Shown one piece after another: positions 10,063-23,755 of a stretch of DNA of 64,000 nt. The position numbers and the translations under genes are program-made. Positions within the stretch are counted from its first letter, which is position 1, and every line of letters starts with the position of its first letter. Location: positions 1,178,001 to 1,242,000 of the forward strand of contig VNWV01000007.1 of NCBI GenBank assembly GCA_009801085.1, in the 5' to 3' direction. Below the pieces are notes generated by a model. That model saw only the letters and a program-made list of their open reading frames with translations. It had not been told where the DNA came from and ran no database searches. The DNA is from Lasiodiplodia sp. COLG20 (lineage: Eukaryota; Ascomycota; Dothideomycetes; Botryosphaeriales; Botryosphaeriaceae).

Positions 10063-13000
10063 GCTATTTGTGGCCGATCGTGGGCATGTTAGAGAAGTCT
10101 CGCTGCGGATTGAGGACGAATATGATCAGAAAGTCAATGGATGGCAAAGCAGATCAAAACGGGGGATGATTTGAGCCATGGTGAGAGATCAGGGAGACCT
10201 TTGTATACAGCTGGGGCCGCTGAAGGTACAAAGAATCGACAAACATGCAAGTAGCACTGCAGTAAGCATAAAACTCGGAGAGAGGTTGGAAAGTATCACA
10301 GTAGCCGATTCATACATCATTGGATGTACAGACCAAGCCATTTTTGGCAATCAAGCGAACTTCCAAAGCAGAGAGCCACTTTATTAGAGACCACATGCAG
10401 CGGAATGTTGTTGGAGTTGAACACAATCGTTGGCAGGAAGTACAGCGCGAGATTTTTCCAACCCGGTGATCCCATCTTCATGTATACACCAATGTAACTC
10501 CGTAGGGCTGTCTGTGTGCATAGCAAGGGTGGTCCGCGGTCACTTATCCTTTACTATTGCTCAGGAATCTAGAGATTCTTACAGTGAATTGCAACAAATT
10601 TACCTTCCGGTCAGAGTACAGAATAACAAATTTATCGTTGTGCCCACAGAATGCTGGGAATTACCATTGTACATCTATGAAGTCCGCCAAAACGACCTCG
10701 CCCCAGATTTTGCTGTAGAAAAGAATCACATATTATTTTGCAATAACAAGCGGCCACGAGCACACAAAAAGACTAGTGCCTGGAAATCCAACTCCGCACC
10801 TTCACTCGATAGAGTGAACCATTTTCCGCTTGTGCTCCAGACTCTCGAAACCTCACAAACACCGAAACCTATCACAATATACGACCACTCAGCGAGGCAG
10901 TCTACAACTACGTTAGTTGTTTGCTTGATAGTTGCTAGCAAAGAAGCTAATGCTGTCATATCTTGCAGACCACAGAAATCACAGCACTCAAGGTTTGCTC
11001 GAGTCCCTTGCATCTTTGTTGGACGTGAGTATGTCACGGCCGCACGGACTACTGCCATGAGACTGCTCATGCTGCTCCAGCTGGATTGGGTCTAGCGCCA
11101 CCAGGATAGGATTAGCTACAAGCCGGACAAGTTGATCTGTTGCTGTGCTCCCGCGTGATACCTCAAGTAACAAGCAGCGCGCTTCAGAGATTTTTTCGCA
11201 GCTCCTTCAGGATTCGGCCATACTATTGAATTTACTAATCGATAAGTACCCATCACGCAATTGTTTTCAGCGGTGAAGGGTCCATTGGAAGTAAATTAAC
11301 CTCTTTTGGTTGTGGAGGAAATGTTCGCCTCTGACGTCACACTAAGTTTTTTCTTCAGAGCAACGAGGAAGAGATGTCTGATTGGTGATGAAACTACAGC
11401 AAACAACCCGACCAGTTAACCGCAGCAAACATAGACAAGAATAGACGCCCTTTCTTGTTTGCCTTTGCTTGTTGATTTGCCTCATTGCCACCTAAGGCAA
11501 AGAAAAAAACTTGAGCGGGGCTTGAGCACAGTCGGTCAACGGCAACTGCCACCACCGGTCAAAGCACCAACGATGTCTCGGCACCCAACCCCGTGCGAGT
11601 GTGTACGTACCACCGCCACACACACACACACAAACAAACCCCGCGCTCGTGCCACGGCCTCCCCAACAAAAGAGACGAGCACCGCAACGACGCAATCGAG
11701 GCGTCCCACGTGACCTCGAAATTGCCAAATCAAGTAACGATGTCGCGACGGAGGAAACGCTGCTGCCTAATGATAGTCGTCATCACCGACGCTCATCATC
11801 ATGGCCAGCAGAAGGACACTTGTCCGCTCGTCGTACCTCCACGCGGCTTGGAGTTGAGGACAAGTGTCATCTCGAACTGAACAAAGGTACAAACTAGAAG
11901 AAAAAATAAAATTCAAAAATAGGAAAAGGAATAACTCCATCCAGCGAAGAGAAAACGGGTGCCAAAAGCGGCAGGCATCACGTGACGCAGAGGCAACCAC
12001 CGACCACAATTGATATCCCATCGTCATGATCCTAAACACCACCAATGAGCTTTACCGCAACCAAGCGTTCCTCCCCCTCCCCTCCTCCCCCCTTACCTTA
12101 CCTACCGTTTCTTTCCCCGCCATTCCTTCCCAGTTCCGATCCGTTCCCTGCATTGTCTTAGCATGACCATACCTAGCAGCACCATAGGCATTTCCTCCTT
12201 CCTCCATCGAAAATTTGCAGTGATCGACGCACGTGTTTGTGGTTACCGCCAGATGTTGCACAAAAAGAGAACGCGTACCTTGCATATATTACAATCCTAC
12301 CCTCTCCCACGCTTCTCACTTTTCCCCGATGCGAGGATTTGGAATGGAGACGACTACCACAGAAACACGTGGGGACGGGAAGGAGGAATGGTGTCCGTGC
12401 CGGGGGGTTGGTATCGAAGCTAAAGGTCGCCCTGCATACCTTAGCGTGGGCACAGAGATGAGAGAAGAGACTATCAGGTCAGAAGGTGGTCCCGGTGGGA
12501 TGTAGGTAGTACAAGAGAGAGAAAGAAAAAACCTTTGCCGCTACTGAAAGGTAAGGATAAGAATGCAGGTTGTTATTCGTCATTTTGAAGGCCAATCACT
12601 GGATCAGGCTAGGGGTCTTCCGGTAAGAAAGCGCGAGAGAACCAAGCTAGTGGGCGAGTGCCGGGGAGGGGGTGGCATGATGAGATGAACTGAAACTGTG
12701 GACGGAAGAGAAAGAGATGACGACATCATCAGAAGCACAGACTGCACAATACAGCAGGTATGATCTAGAAACAATAGAATTCGTAGCCATCGTTTGCCCA
12801 CGTGAACCCCTGAAACACCTTGGCCAATCCGTTTCCTGCGCCTCCGACACTTTGTCGGAACAAAACTTGCACGGTGACACCCATCACCAAAATTTTGGAC
12901 GCGATGCGTGGTGGAACCTCAAGTTGAGCAAACTCATCTAGTACACGAGAGAGTCCCCAACTCTGACCCGTTGAGGACTCAAGTGAAGAAAAAAGAAAGA

Positions 13001-13672
13001 ATCGTTCACGCAAAACTGGGAATCTATGTACAGAAAAAAATGAGCACCAAACCAATCATCAAACCATCGCAGTAGTGATGACAACGCCGCCTCTGATCCC
13101 ACGAGGCAGACGAAGAAAAAACAAATTCCAAAAAGGAGACTGGGAATCGATCCTTCTTTGCCCATCCATCCATTCACCCCGTCCAGTGCCCACCGTTCCA
13201 TTCCACCAGGTCCAAAAAAACTCGCTGTCGTGAAAGATAAAAAGAAAGTTGACTTTGTTTTGGGTTAAAAATGTCGTGAGAGGGTTGCTGTTTGTCGTGT
13301 GAGGATATGTAGCGATTGTTGTACAGACAATCTGTAGTCTTTCTCTTTTCATGTTGCAAAACCCCCTCTGCGCTTTTCTTGAATGTGCCAGGATAGAAAA
13401 AAGCGGGAAGATGGAGGAGACAATTAAATGTAGGGGTTTGGAAACCATCCACTGACACCGCGCTGTATAAGAAAGAAACCTGATCGCTGACTGCTAAAGG
13501 AAGCAAAAGCAGTTGTCGACAGAGTCAAAGAGTTTGTGCAAGGGGATTATTACGCTGGTTGCGCGCAAGCGAGAGCCCAAGACAAAACGCACAATCCTTA
13601 AGCAGGTGTACTCCACTTGCGCCATGTACACGTGAAGCTCTCAGTAAAGAGAAAATAATGAGACAGCTTAGT
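10063..13672. other. 3.6-kb gene-poor stretch
   Basis: No gene can be supported here. Open frames on both strands around 10430-11173 are short and mutually overlapping, and resemble no family I know. The part from about 12000 to 13670 lies downstream of the Mga2-like gene and probably includes its 3' UTR. A short (CA)n run sits near 11617-11632. I see no TIRs, poly(A) tail, tRNA or coding bias. Confidence 0.5.
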
Positions 13673-16600
13673 TTAAGCAACCTCGACAATGCGGCCGGGG
13701 GTCGTGCGCTCCTGCACCGCGCCAAAGAAGGCAGAAGCAGCGGCCCATAGCTGCGGAAGCCTGCTCCGCAGCATTGCGCACAAAATGATGAGCAGCAAGG
13801 GAATCCAAACGAAGAACAGGTTGCGGTCGCTCCTGATGCGCTTGAGCTTCTGCGCATGGGCTCTTCTAACCTGCTCCTGCTCTTCCTTGGTAAGACTCTT
13901 CTTGCCAAGCTCGACATTGAGGCTGCTCTTGGTCGCTTGGCTCGAGCTCTCAGCCTCGGCATCGAACTGCTCAGCGCAAGCCTGGTCGAGAAGATGGTCA
14001 GCGGCAGCTTGAGCCACCGACATCTTCTTGACGTCTGTATCCTTGTCCACGTTCTCCGGATAGATTTCCTCATACGCCGGAGGAGCCGCTGGCGTAGTGA
14101 ACAAATCTTTCCATTTGTAATCATTGCTGCTCGATCCTGACGGAGTTGCGGTCTCGTCACCAGAGGACGACGGCGTGCGCGGAGGGCTGCGGTGCGGCAC
14201 AAGCGAGCTGATGCGGCGCATCATGGGGTGGCCCTGGTAACCGGGAAGGTTCGGTAGAGGCGGAAGAGCAGGAAGCTGCAGGTTCGGAAGGTTCCAGTGC
14301 ATGTTCTGCTGAAAGTAGTTAATTTGAGCCGACAGGTTCTCTCTCCAGGCATTCATAGCAGCTACAACAGGCATTGCTGGCTGGTTCTGCCCGTTAGTCG
14401 GAGGCAGGGGGCGAATGTCCTTCGTGCTACCGCGACGCGAAGCTACCCAGGCAGGAGCTGATGGGCTTTCCTCTGGTTCCTCGGACTCTTCCCCTTCGTC
14501 TTCGTAGTCGGCTTCAACTTCACTGACGTAGCTGGGCGAAGACGACTCCCACATGGAGTGGGTAGAAGCGATACTGCTTGCCCTGCTTCGCATCGAGAAC
14601 GTCACAGACCCAGCGCTGCGTGTCCGTCTGTGCGACCTGACTCGCTGGAGTGCGTTGAGGACCTCCTCAGAAGTAGCCAAGTCAGATGCCAGATATCCTT
14701 GGAGGCTACGCATCATCGGGTCAGCGCCCTTGAGGATCAGACGACGCACGATCTGCGAGTGGCCGTGCATGGCCGCCATCATCAGAGGAGTGTAACCTCC
14801 ACGGTCGCGAGTATCAGGGTTGGCACCTCTCGCGAGGAGACCCGCGACGACGCGACCATACCCCAGACTGCAGGCCAGCGACAGGAATGTGGCTCCAGTC
14901 TTGTTCTTCATATTAAAGCGCGGTGGGTGGGGACTATCGTCCATGTCGACCAAATCCAAGCACCGAAGCAACATTTCCTCTGTGTCCATTGGCGGAGCGT
15001 CCGCATCGAATCCAGAACCCCTTTGCTGCATGTTGCCGCCGTTCTGAGTCCAGCCGCTGGTGGCCATGCTTACCACGTGACGCGCGAAGCTATGGTAGTC
15101 GTCCGTCTTCGCAGCGCCGTTTTGCTTCTGGCAGAGAATTCGCAAGGCCATCTCGCAGATGCGTTGGTCCTCGTCATCCACGTACTTGAAGTGGACACTG
15201 GGTCCAGGTCCAGGTGGTGGAGTGTATCCGTTGCTCATCCGGATAGTCACAGGGACGACACCGGCTGTCGAAGATGGAGGCAACAGGCAGACTAGAAGCT
15301 GGCTATTCCAGTAGGTGGTGGTAGTGGCGATCATGTCGCCGAAAAAGACCTCCATATTTCTGGAGAAACTCGACCCGAGGATCGAGATTTCAATTCCTCC
15401 AGACTTAGAATACTCGCCAGGGGTGACCTTGTAGATCGCAGGAGCCGTAACCTGAGTGGGCGAGTCCACCTGCGACTGCATTAGGTTTATGTGATTTCCA
15501 ACGTTTGGCGGCATTGATGCTGGGTTGTAAGCACCCATTGACTGCCTCCCAAGTGACGGACTCGGAGCACGGCTTTGTTGTGTCGAGTTTGGCAAAGAGT
15601 AGAAATTGAAGCTACCGCCACCCACAGCGTCCATGCTTCCAGCGCGCTGACCAGGGGCAACAAGACTGCCGTTGCTGCCGGGAGTGGATGGGCCAGAAGG
15701 GTAAGGCATAGTGACGGACTGCATCATGAATGGAGGGTCGTTTGCACTCGTGTACGCGTTGCTCTGAGGCACGGACGTAGGAGGCATGGTAGTTGCCATT
15801 ACCATGGCGTCTGCAGTGACTCCAGGGCTTGGCGGGTTGTTGACGCGATTTATCGTGGTCATGGTGAGTTCTCTGGTAATTTTGTGATGGTGGGCAGAAC
15901 TCGATTTTCGCTTCTTGTTGGGGCCCGTCTGCGTAGCAACCGGCGACGTCTGACGCGAAAGATTTTTGGGGGTCATGGCTGCCGATGTGGCCTGCGACGC
16001 CATGTGGGAAGGCCTGGAGATGTTCCTGGAGCCTGCCCAGTTGCTCTGGAAGGCCTGCAGGTCATTGGTGGAGTGGTACGGCCTGCGATGCGAAATGGAT
16101 TGCAAATCGGGCTGCTCTGTTGGAGGAAGCAGGGGCGGGTTGAACGGCTGAGTCGGCTCCGCAGGCATTCCAGTGGTGGAGGGAATTCCTCCTTGCGTCT
16201 TGTGATCGTCCGTGATAAGAATTGGGTTCGTCATCGATTGCGCGATTATCTTGCCCTGATAGTCCTTCATGGTGAAGATCACCCTGGAAACCACCGTCAG
16301 TTTGGAAGGTGCACAATGTCTGGCCAGGTAGAGACTTACCGGAAACCGTTTTTCTCGCCCTGGTGGCGACAATAGCAAGCAATGCGCATGGGCACCTCTA
16401 CTTGCATTGCGGTGGCCGGGAACACCGGTTCGCTGGCAACCTGTTCGTTGGCTTGCTTGGGAGGCTGTGGAGGCCCCCAGTCCTTGTATTCCTTGTCGTT
16501 GAACACGATTACTCGCTCATACTCGTATTCTGCCCATGCCTCCTCGTCTTCCTGCTTCTTGACTCTCTTGCGAGCAGCACGCTTTCGCTCACGCTGGACA

Positions 16601-17998
16601 CAGTTCTGACATATGCGCACCTCTCCGCCATTGGCAGGCTTGTTAGGGTCATCAGGATCGTCATCCGCCATGTCGCCCTGAGAAGGCCGCCGTGGCTGGC
16701 TTTTCCGTGCGTTTGATTCGGAACTCGCGGCTCTTTTCAAGGCGCGATCCCGCAACTCAGGCTTTTCCATGGCACTTGCGCATACAAGTGACGTGTGAAG
16801 CTCTAATGTGTCGGCGGCCTTGACGACGTCCTTTGCTAGCAGCTTAGGCTTTGAAATGGTGTGTGTGGGAAGATGGAGCTTCGTAACTCCGGGCGGTAGA
16901 TGATCCATAGTCATCCTGATATTGATCTGCGTTTCGACTCGCGACTTGTTCCCATCCTGGTGGATGTATAGGATGGCTCGCGCGCCGGGCATGGCATTCG
17001 AGAACATGAGGGAGTCGCCGGTAGAAAATGATGGTGGCTGAGTCGGCGAGAGCTCGCTCTGCCAAAGGTTGTTCTGGAAGGCTGAATTGTTGCCTGGGGC
17101 ATTCCAAACAGGCATGGTGTTAAACATCTCGCTGCCATTATAGGCTACCGGCGATTGGCCTTCGAACATACCGGGCGGCGAGGCGCCCTGGCTTCCACTC
17201 ATGCCAGACATGGGCGACTCGTCGCGAGACCCAATGAAGAAGCCAGAGTCTTTGGCAGGGGTATTTCGCTGCTCAAGTTAGACGCAATTTCCGGGCTTTT
17301 TCTGGTAGAAAACTCACCTGAGCGATGGTCCGGCTTTCGGACGAGTGCTGTTCCAAATTTGACGGCGCGATTGTCTGGCCGGGTGAGGCAAAATTGAAGA
17401 CGGCCGGGCTGCTGCCGGTGCTGACAACATCGAAGTGCGACGCCATGGTCTTGCCAAGCGAATCCACGTCATTCTCGAGCGCGAGAAAATCATGGGGCTC
17501 ACGCTTGACGAACATGGAGTCGTTGCCGTCGGAGGAAGCTTCCAAGGCGGCCATGGGGTCCTTCGGCCAGTCATCCATGTAGTTGTCCATGTGGTTGTCC
17601 ATGGGGTCGAAGATGGCGGAGGGCGAGGAGTCAGACGAGGTCATCTTGCGCTTGCGCCGGCCGGACGTCTCGGAAGCGGAATCTTGACTCGAGCTGTCGG
17701 GCGACGAAGACATGTGCGAGCGCGGCTGTAGGGTAGATTGTGACTGCAGCGGCGCAGATGTCTGCTCGCTGCGGGAGGGGAAGGCTTTGGCGGGCGATGC
17801 GAAGCCCGCCAAGGCAGGCTGGCCGCCCGGGGTGGGCGAGGAGACGAAGGCCTCTGCGTTGAGGAATTCGGTGTAGTCGTAGCTCGGCTCAGGATTGATG
17901 GCCTGGTCGTACATCTGTTGCTCGGTGGGCCAGGACTCTACTCCCATGTCGGAGTCGATGATGTGCGGGACGTAGGAGTCGTCGTCGTCCATTGCCAA
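13673..17998 (-). CDS. Membrane-anchored IPT/TIG-ankyrin transcription factor, Mga2/Spt23 family
   Basis: This is the homologue of yeast Mga2/Spt23, ER-bound factors that are cleaved to activate fatty-acid desaturase genes when membranes become too ordered. Exons are 17998-17318, 17268-16340 and 16283-13673 (GT-AG introns of 49 and 56 nt), giving 1406 residues. The order is: an acidic, Ser-rich N-terminus; the conserved central region with a Cys cluster and MRIACYCRHQGEKNGFR-VIFTMKD (around 515-545), typical of the family; an IPT/TIG domain (IYKVTPGEYSKSGGIEISILG and on, around 815-905); ankyrin repeats (GATFLSLACSLGYGRVVAGLL, GGYTPLMMAAMHGHSQIV, around 995-1085); a PPAY motif (1271-1274); and one C-terminal transmembrane helix at about 1358-1376 containing a Trp (FFVWIPLLLIILCAML). 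In yeast, Rsp5 ubiquitination frees the soluble factor; the PPxY here could play that part. The nearest genes on either side are 3.6 and 5.8 kb away. Confidence 0.93.
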
Positions 17999-20900
17999 CG
18001 GAAGGGTTCAGGCCGCGTCGCACGGCGGCGGCGTCGGAGCGCAGGGTCGAGGCGCGCGATTTGGTTTGGGCCCTCGAGAACGTGCGGAAGTAATTGTTCG
18101 GTCGGGGCCGCGAGGGGTCGCGAGGCTGCTGTGCTGCTGTCGGCGTCACTAGACGGGCATGGCAGAGGCGGAGCGGAGAGGAGCGGAGGGTGCAGGCGTA
18201 CGTTCGAGGTCGAGGTGGATGGATGAGGTGGGATGTGGATGTGGGTGGGTGCGTCGTTGCTGGCGCAAGCAGGCGATAGGCTGCCAGTGCCCGCGTGCGT
18301 GGTCAGGTCGACGAAACCCTTTTCGGGATGGGAGGCAATATTGCGATTTCGCCGAAGGGACGGCCGGGAGCGAGGACGAAGGTCAGGATGCCGACAGGCG
18401 GCCAACGGGGTTATAGCATGCAGGATTGCAGTTCGGGACTGGGCTGCCGGTGGTGTGAAGGCGGGTGCCGTTGTCGTCACGAAGCGCGCGGTGGTCGGCC
18501 TGCCTGCTCGACATCGCCCTTTAGTGATCGCCGCTGTGCGGAGAGGAGGCCCTTTCTCCCCGCTAGCAGCAACGCAGTAAGGCGCCGCATCAGCCTGCAG
18601 CGCCTCCATCTGACGCCCTGGCGCCGACGCTGTGCATGCCTCCTTCGCCTTCGCGACCCCGCTGATTGGGCCTTCGAAACGGACTCGCCCGCCCGCAAAC
18701 CCTTGGCCGTGGAATCTGCGCTGGCGCGCCGGGGCCGCCTCGCAACGACCATCCCGGATCCGCCTGCAGGCCGTTGAAGTACAGCTACATCGTCTACCAG
18801 CAACCACCGCTGCTGCACCCGCCATCCGCCTACCGCCTACCGCCTCCCGCGCTGCCGCTCGCCGTGCTCGTGCCTGCCTGCTGCGGCCGCGCTGGTGCTG
18901 CCACCTGCCGTTGGCCGCCCGTCACTGCACGGCGGCCTTGAGAGCAAGGTCGCGCAACCTGGGTGCGCCAGCCTAGGTGCATGATGAGGCTGGTTTCTGG
19001 GCGGGTCCAACGCAAGATAAGGAACAGGCCTTTCCGCTTTCAAACCTCCTCCAGCAGAGCGCAAGAGAGACGCGCCATCCGAAAACCTCTGCTCCGCCGG
19101 CCCTGGGCAGCTAGCCCCTACTGTGGCAAGCGCCCGGTTCCGTCGACGCCGCAGGCTGACGTATAATCCCTCGTCGCGACCGTCGTGCGAGCTGCCAAGC
19201 TGGGCCTCTTGAACAGCACCCCCACAACTCCACACCAAGCTGCGGGTCCTCCGCTGACAGAGCCGGTGTCTCGACTTGGCAGCCAGAGGCGGGGTTTCAA
19301 GGAGGTGCCTCTGTCTGAATCCCCCCGAGCTTTCAATGGGCCTGTCTGCAGAGGCTGTCTGCACAGCTGCTGACTGCGCGGAGGGCAGCCTCCCGCAGCT
19401 TACCTGGGCAGGTCCATCTCTGGCACGCAGCCATCTATGCAATTGACCATCGCAATGGCAGATACAGCTCTTGTACCGGTACTGTTCGTACTCGGATCAT
19501 GCTGAGGCGCCGGACCGGTATGCGGCTTACAGACATTGGATCCATGGGCGCGGACAGGGCCTCGCCGCCAATGGATGTAATATCAGGCGTGTTATTGCCG
19601 CAAGAAATCTGGATCCCGCAATGGCCACTGCGCTGCAGAATGTTTCGTCGAGATGGTGGCCATATTCTTGCATCCGTGGCCGCGCTTACGATTGTGATTG
19701 GCATGCACGCGCCGCATTACCCGCATTCCCCAACGGCCGATAACGCATCCTGCGGACCCTTGGGCGGTACCTGGATTTGCGCGAAATGGTGCAATAGATT
19801 CGACAAAGACTTAAGCCAACGCGTGCCAGAGCGTGCGGCTCTGAAGCTTTCGAAAGCTAGTGCTTGTACCTGCCAATCCTCCTCAACAAAGAGCTCCGTG
19901 CGGCCAGCCCGCCACGGTGGATCCGCCTTGAGAGCGGCAGACGCTCGATGCTCGATGTGCAACGGACGCATGTCCGGCTACTGTCCAACTCGCACTATTT
20001 TCAAGAGCCTTTCTCGCTACCAAGCAATCCCCTAACACTCCCGCCCGCCGCCGTTTCCGGGCCCGCTTCAGCTGGCCCGCAGGTCCAATCTAACATCTGC
20101 AGTGGAAAGCTAGCGGCCTATCGTTCCCGTCTGATAGGTGCGCAGTCGGGGCGCGGGCTCGAGTTCCATATTTCTCTTGCGTACAAAGAATCTTCACCTC
20201 TCTCCTGCCTTCGCCCGCCCTGCTTTTCCCGTAGCATCAGAGCAGCATTCCAGGATTCTGATAAGGCGCATGCACGCCGTGGCGTCCAGCTGAACGGCTG
20301 TGGTCGGCGGGAGCGGGTCGATGCTCCCGATCTTCACTGTGCGTCCGAGCGCAGATCATCGCCAGCTTCCCTTTGGCGGCTTGCTTGGTCGCCCTTTGAT
20401 TTTCTCCGGCCGGAGACCCGGCGAAAACCTACACGTTACTTCCGATGCGTCGCAATTGACTTCTGCATGCAGCAGCCGCCTTTCGCCCAGCTCCGAGGTG
20501 GGTATAAAGTGATTGTTCTGCGATGGCGCTTCTCTCGGAGAGATCCTGGCTTCCCCGCCGAGCTTCCCCGCGTCCGCACGAACTCTGGCGATTCAAGCGC
20601 CGGCCCTTTCCGACGCTGGTCAGACCATCGTCCGTACTGCCGGTCATCAAGCACCCTCTCTCAGACATGCCGAACGTCCCTCAGGGTCTTTTTTACACAT
20701 TGCGCAGGACCATGGTGGAAAAATGTGATGTGCGCGAGGACCCACCAAGGTATTGTGATCCCCTTCAGTGGCCTTCCGTTCCATGCGTCCTTTAGTACGT
20801 CACATTAGGAAATTCCGCTAGTCGGTTCCAAGGAGAATCCAATGTCAGACCATAATCCGGCGTTGCTGCGGGACCGCGTTGGATATTAGCTTCTTGATTA

Positions 20901-23755
20901 CCACTTCCTCGGTTCCGGCCCTAGAATATTCTGACCGACTTGAGCGTGCTATTATTACTACCGAAGTCCCTTCGCAGGATGCAGAAATGCCCGACATCGC
21001 TCGGCATCATTTTGGTGGTTCCCGCCGACGCCAGCTCCTACTGGACTTTGGGTAGCGGACCAATGATCCACTGCCGACTTCAACACCGCAAGTAGTCGAT
21101 CTCCAAGCCCGATCCAATCTCTTACTGAAATTTACCGCATAGTAAAGGGAGTGTATGTTGTCAGCGTCATCTCTTTCGGTAAAGGAGTGACTTTCCTTGC
21201 GTCTTCTTGGTTATTCAGCTCACTTCTAACACGCCACGACCCGTGTTTGTGGTAAAGTACTGTGGGAACGACCCTGGTGTACCGGTGCACAATTCTGGTA
21301 CTGCCCTTTCTCATATCCAGAAACAACCCCTAACCCACGTCTTCTTCTTTTTGTGGTCAAGTCAAAGAGTAACAGGAGGTCAACCCAAAAAGCCAGGCTC
21401 CGGGACCCGGCCTTCTTTCAATCCGGATTCGTCTGCTTGGTCAGCTACGAAAGACGTTTCCATATACACTAACGACTCCAAATTGCCAGATTCTCACGAT
21501 GCACGACATCACATTTAATATTATGGAGAGAGACCAGAAAACGATTGCCAGAATAGTCTTTTTACCCCTTCCCCCGCCGCCTTATGCTCAGTTCCACGGT
21601 ATTCATTATTTATTTTCGGCGCCCTGCTGTCCTTCACTCTTCTAGTGTAACATTGCGTTGCGGGAACCAGAGTCTTAAGGTGCTACCCCGCTCGCCGCCG
21701 TCATTAGCGCCATTTACGACGCACATCATCACCTTTTCGCAAATGAACGTTGCAAAACTCACCCATTATTGCGGAATACTGATGAAGTGAACCGACGTCA
21801 TCCTATTGTTAACGAGCAAGGAGGCCAACATAGCCCGGAAGCCAGGATATTCATTCACCACACACGTGCCCCTGGGCAACAAAGCATGGTAAAAGCACCG
21901 GGAAGAAAGGAAAGACCCGTATTAAACGGTAAGAAAGGGTTTAAAAGAATACACAGAGTGCCTCCTTTTTTTCTTCTAGCATCGCAAAGCGTTTATCAAG
22001 GGAGAAGACATGGGCCTCAAGGGAGACGCCAATCATCGACATCGTCGTTCAAGTTTCGCCAAAGCCTCCCTTCCGGCATTTCTGCGGTGTTTTGGATTTC
22101 AAATCAGACGTCGACTCGATTCGGCAAGTGGCCCTGCGCTATGCTCGACTGCTGCTGCTGCTTCTGCTGCTGCTGCCGCTACTAACGCATTCATCAAGGT
22201 CACAGTAGTATGAAGGCACCGGCTTTCTCACGATTGAGGCGATTGCAGTCCGTACACGAGAAAGTAGGTTTCGTGAGTCGTCATCGGAATAAGCTTTTCG
22301 CACATGAGACCAATGCAACCATAAGGTACATTAGACCTGGTATTCGCTGGCCATGTGGAGCCACCGGAGCGCCTCCGACGAGCAGACAAGGTGAGTGGCC
22401 AGCGAGAGTTGGGGCGCCGCGATAGGAGAATTTCTTTAAGCTATCGTGATCCCGTATGCAAGGTGATGCGTAGCGTGCGTTAGCAGGACCGCCGGCGTGT
22501 AGTATACTCGAACGTACGGGGCGGTCAGGCTTGATGCCTGATGGTGGTTGCCTTGCCTGCTTACCTGCCAACAGAAACGTGAAAGGAGTGAGAGGCGCGA
22601 GGCCGCGGCGCAGAGGAGGCGGCGCACACCTGGATTCGAAATATTGCGGAGTACCGTGGTATCACGAGAGTGGGAATATATTGACTGGGTATTCGATAAT
22701 CGCTGTCGTAATATGGCTCCTTCATCCTCGGAGGGAGAACACTTTTGTCACCACGATCTCCACACCGCAGCCTCAACCACTTCGTAAGTTTGCGGAGGTC
22801 TGCATCGTCTCCTCAACCTCCTCCACAGGGCGGATCGAATGACTTATGTGCCCCCCTCAATTGCTGCATTGCTCCTTGCTACTGCGCCACCATGGTGTTC
22901 TTATGACCAGCCGCATACGTCACAAGTCGCCGAAAGCCTGGCCTTCGAGTCCAGAATCACGCCAAAAACTCGCCGATCTTCTCCCCAAGGGCCACCGAAA
23001 ACCGTCGCCCACATACAAAGATCCACAAAAACCCAATCCCGCAACCCGCAACCCCAGAAACGGGGAGAGACGAGCTAGTGGACCCACCGATCAACCCCCT
23101 CCCCGGTGCATCACCAGGAAATCATAAAACCAAAAGAACCCACCCTCCCACTTCCTCCCTGCCATCCCGGGGACGAAAAAAGTGTGCTGATTCCTGCACC
23201 ACACACGCATGAAGCGAGACGCAAAAAGGCCTGGACAACAGAGTACATAGAAGAAAAAAAATCGGGACCCATCTGTCTTGTTCCGTCCCAGCGGCGGGCG
23301 AATGGAGAGGCTCCTCCTTCGGTCTTGGCCTGCAGGATAGTAATAATATCTCACCACCCGCGCCGCATGCATGCAAGTAATAATGAGATAGGAAAACGCG
23401 ATGGATCTCGGACGAAGCTCGCAACCGGGGATGCGGACGAATGACGAGTCTTGGTGTGGGACCAACCCTCCCCCGGGCGCGGAAATAAGCGATACTTATT
23501 ATTATGCATCGTTTGCAAGGAAGCCCAGCTGCTCTTTTCGTCAGACCCTGCTGCTGCTGCTGTTCTCTCTACCTTCGTGTTTGTTCTCGTAAAGAAGTTC
23601 TAGACGTCTGTTGCTGACATCCATGCATGACATTCATGTATAGTACATTCGAAGACAAGTAATACATTCAGTGACAACCACCACATCTCACCTGACGATC
23701 CACCGGATCAAGCCCATCCCACCGTTGCATCTTACATCCGCAGCAAGCGAAACGC
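17999..23755. other. 5.8-kb gene-poor stretch upstream of the Mga2-like gene
   Basis: The first 1.5-2 kb is GC-rich (open frames in up to five frames at once), which fits a long 5' leader and promoter of the Mga2-like gene. The longest open frames are 17938-18825 (minus) and 19864-20808 (plus), but both lack recognisable motifs and overlap frames of similar length on the other strand. From about 20800 to 23700 the base composition is mixed, with short CTG runs near 22152-22182 and 23548-23562. No transposon ends, tRNA or domain were found. Confidence 0.5.

Noticed and set aside
10430..11173. Overlapping small frames on both strands, possibly a gene relic
   Set aside because: Some segments look protein-like (minus-strand QDMTALASLLATIKQTTN), but frames are short, uninterrupted splice logic is lacking, and no family is recognised.
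17938..18825. Minus-strand frame of 295 codons just upstream of the Mga2-like start
   Set aside because: It overlaps the start of the real gene in another frame and is Pro/Ala/Arg-rich as expected of GC-rich leader DNA.
19864..20808. Plus-strand frame of 314 codons in the gap upstream of the Mga2-like gene
   Set aside because: It has no known motif, an odd composition (many Arg, Ser and Cys) and overlapping frames; nothing supports coding.
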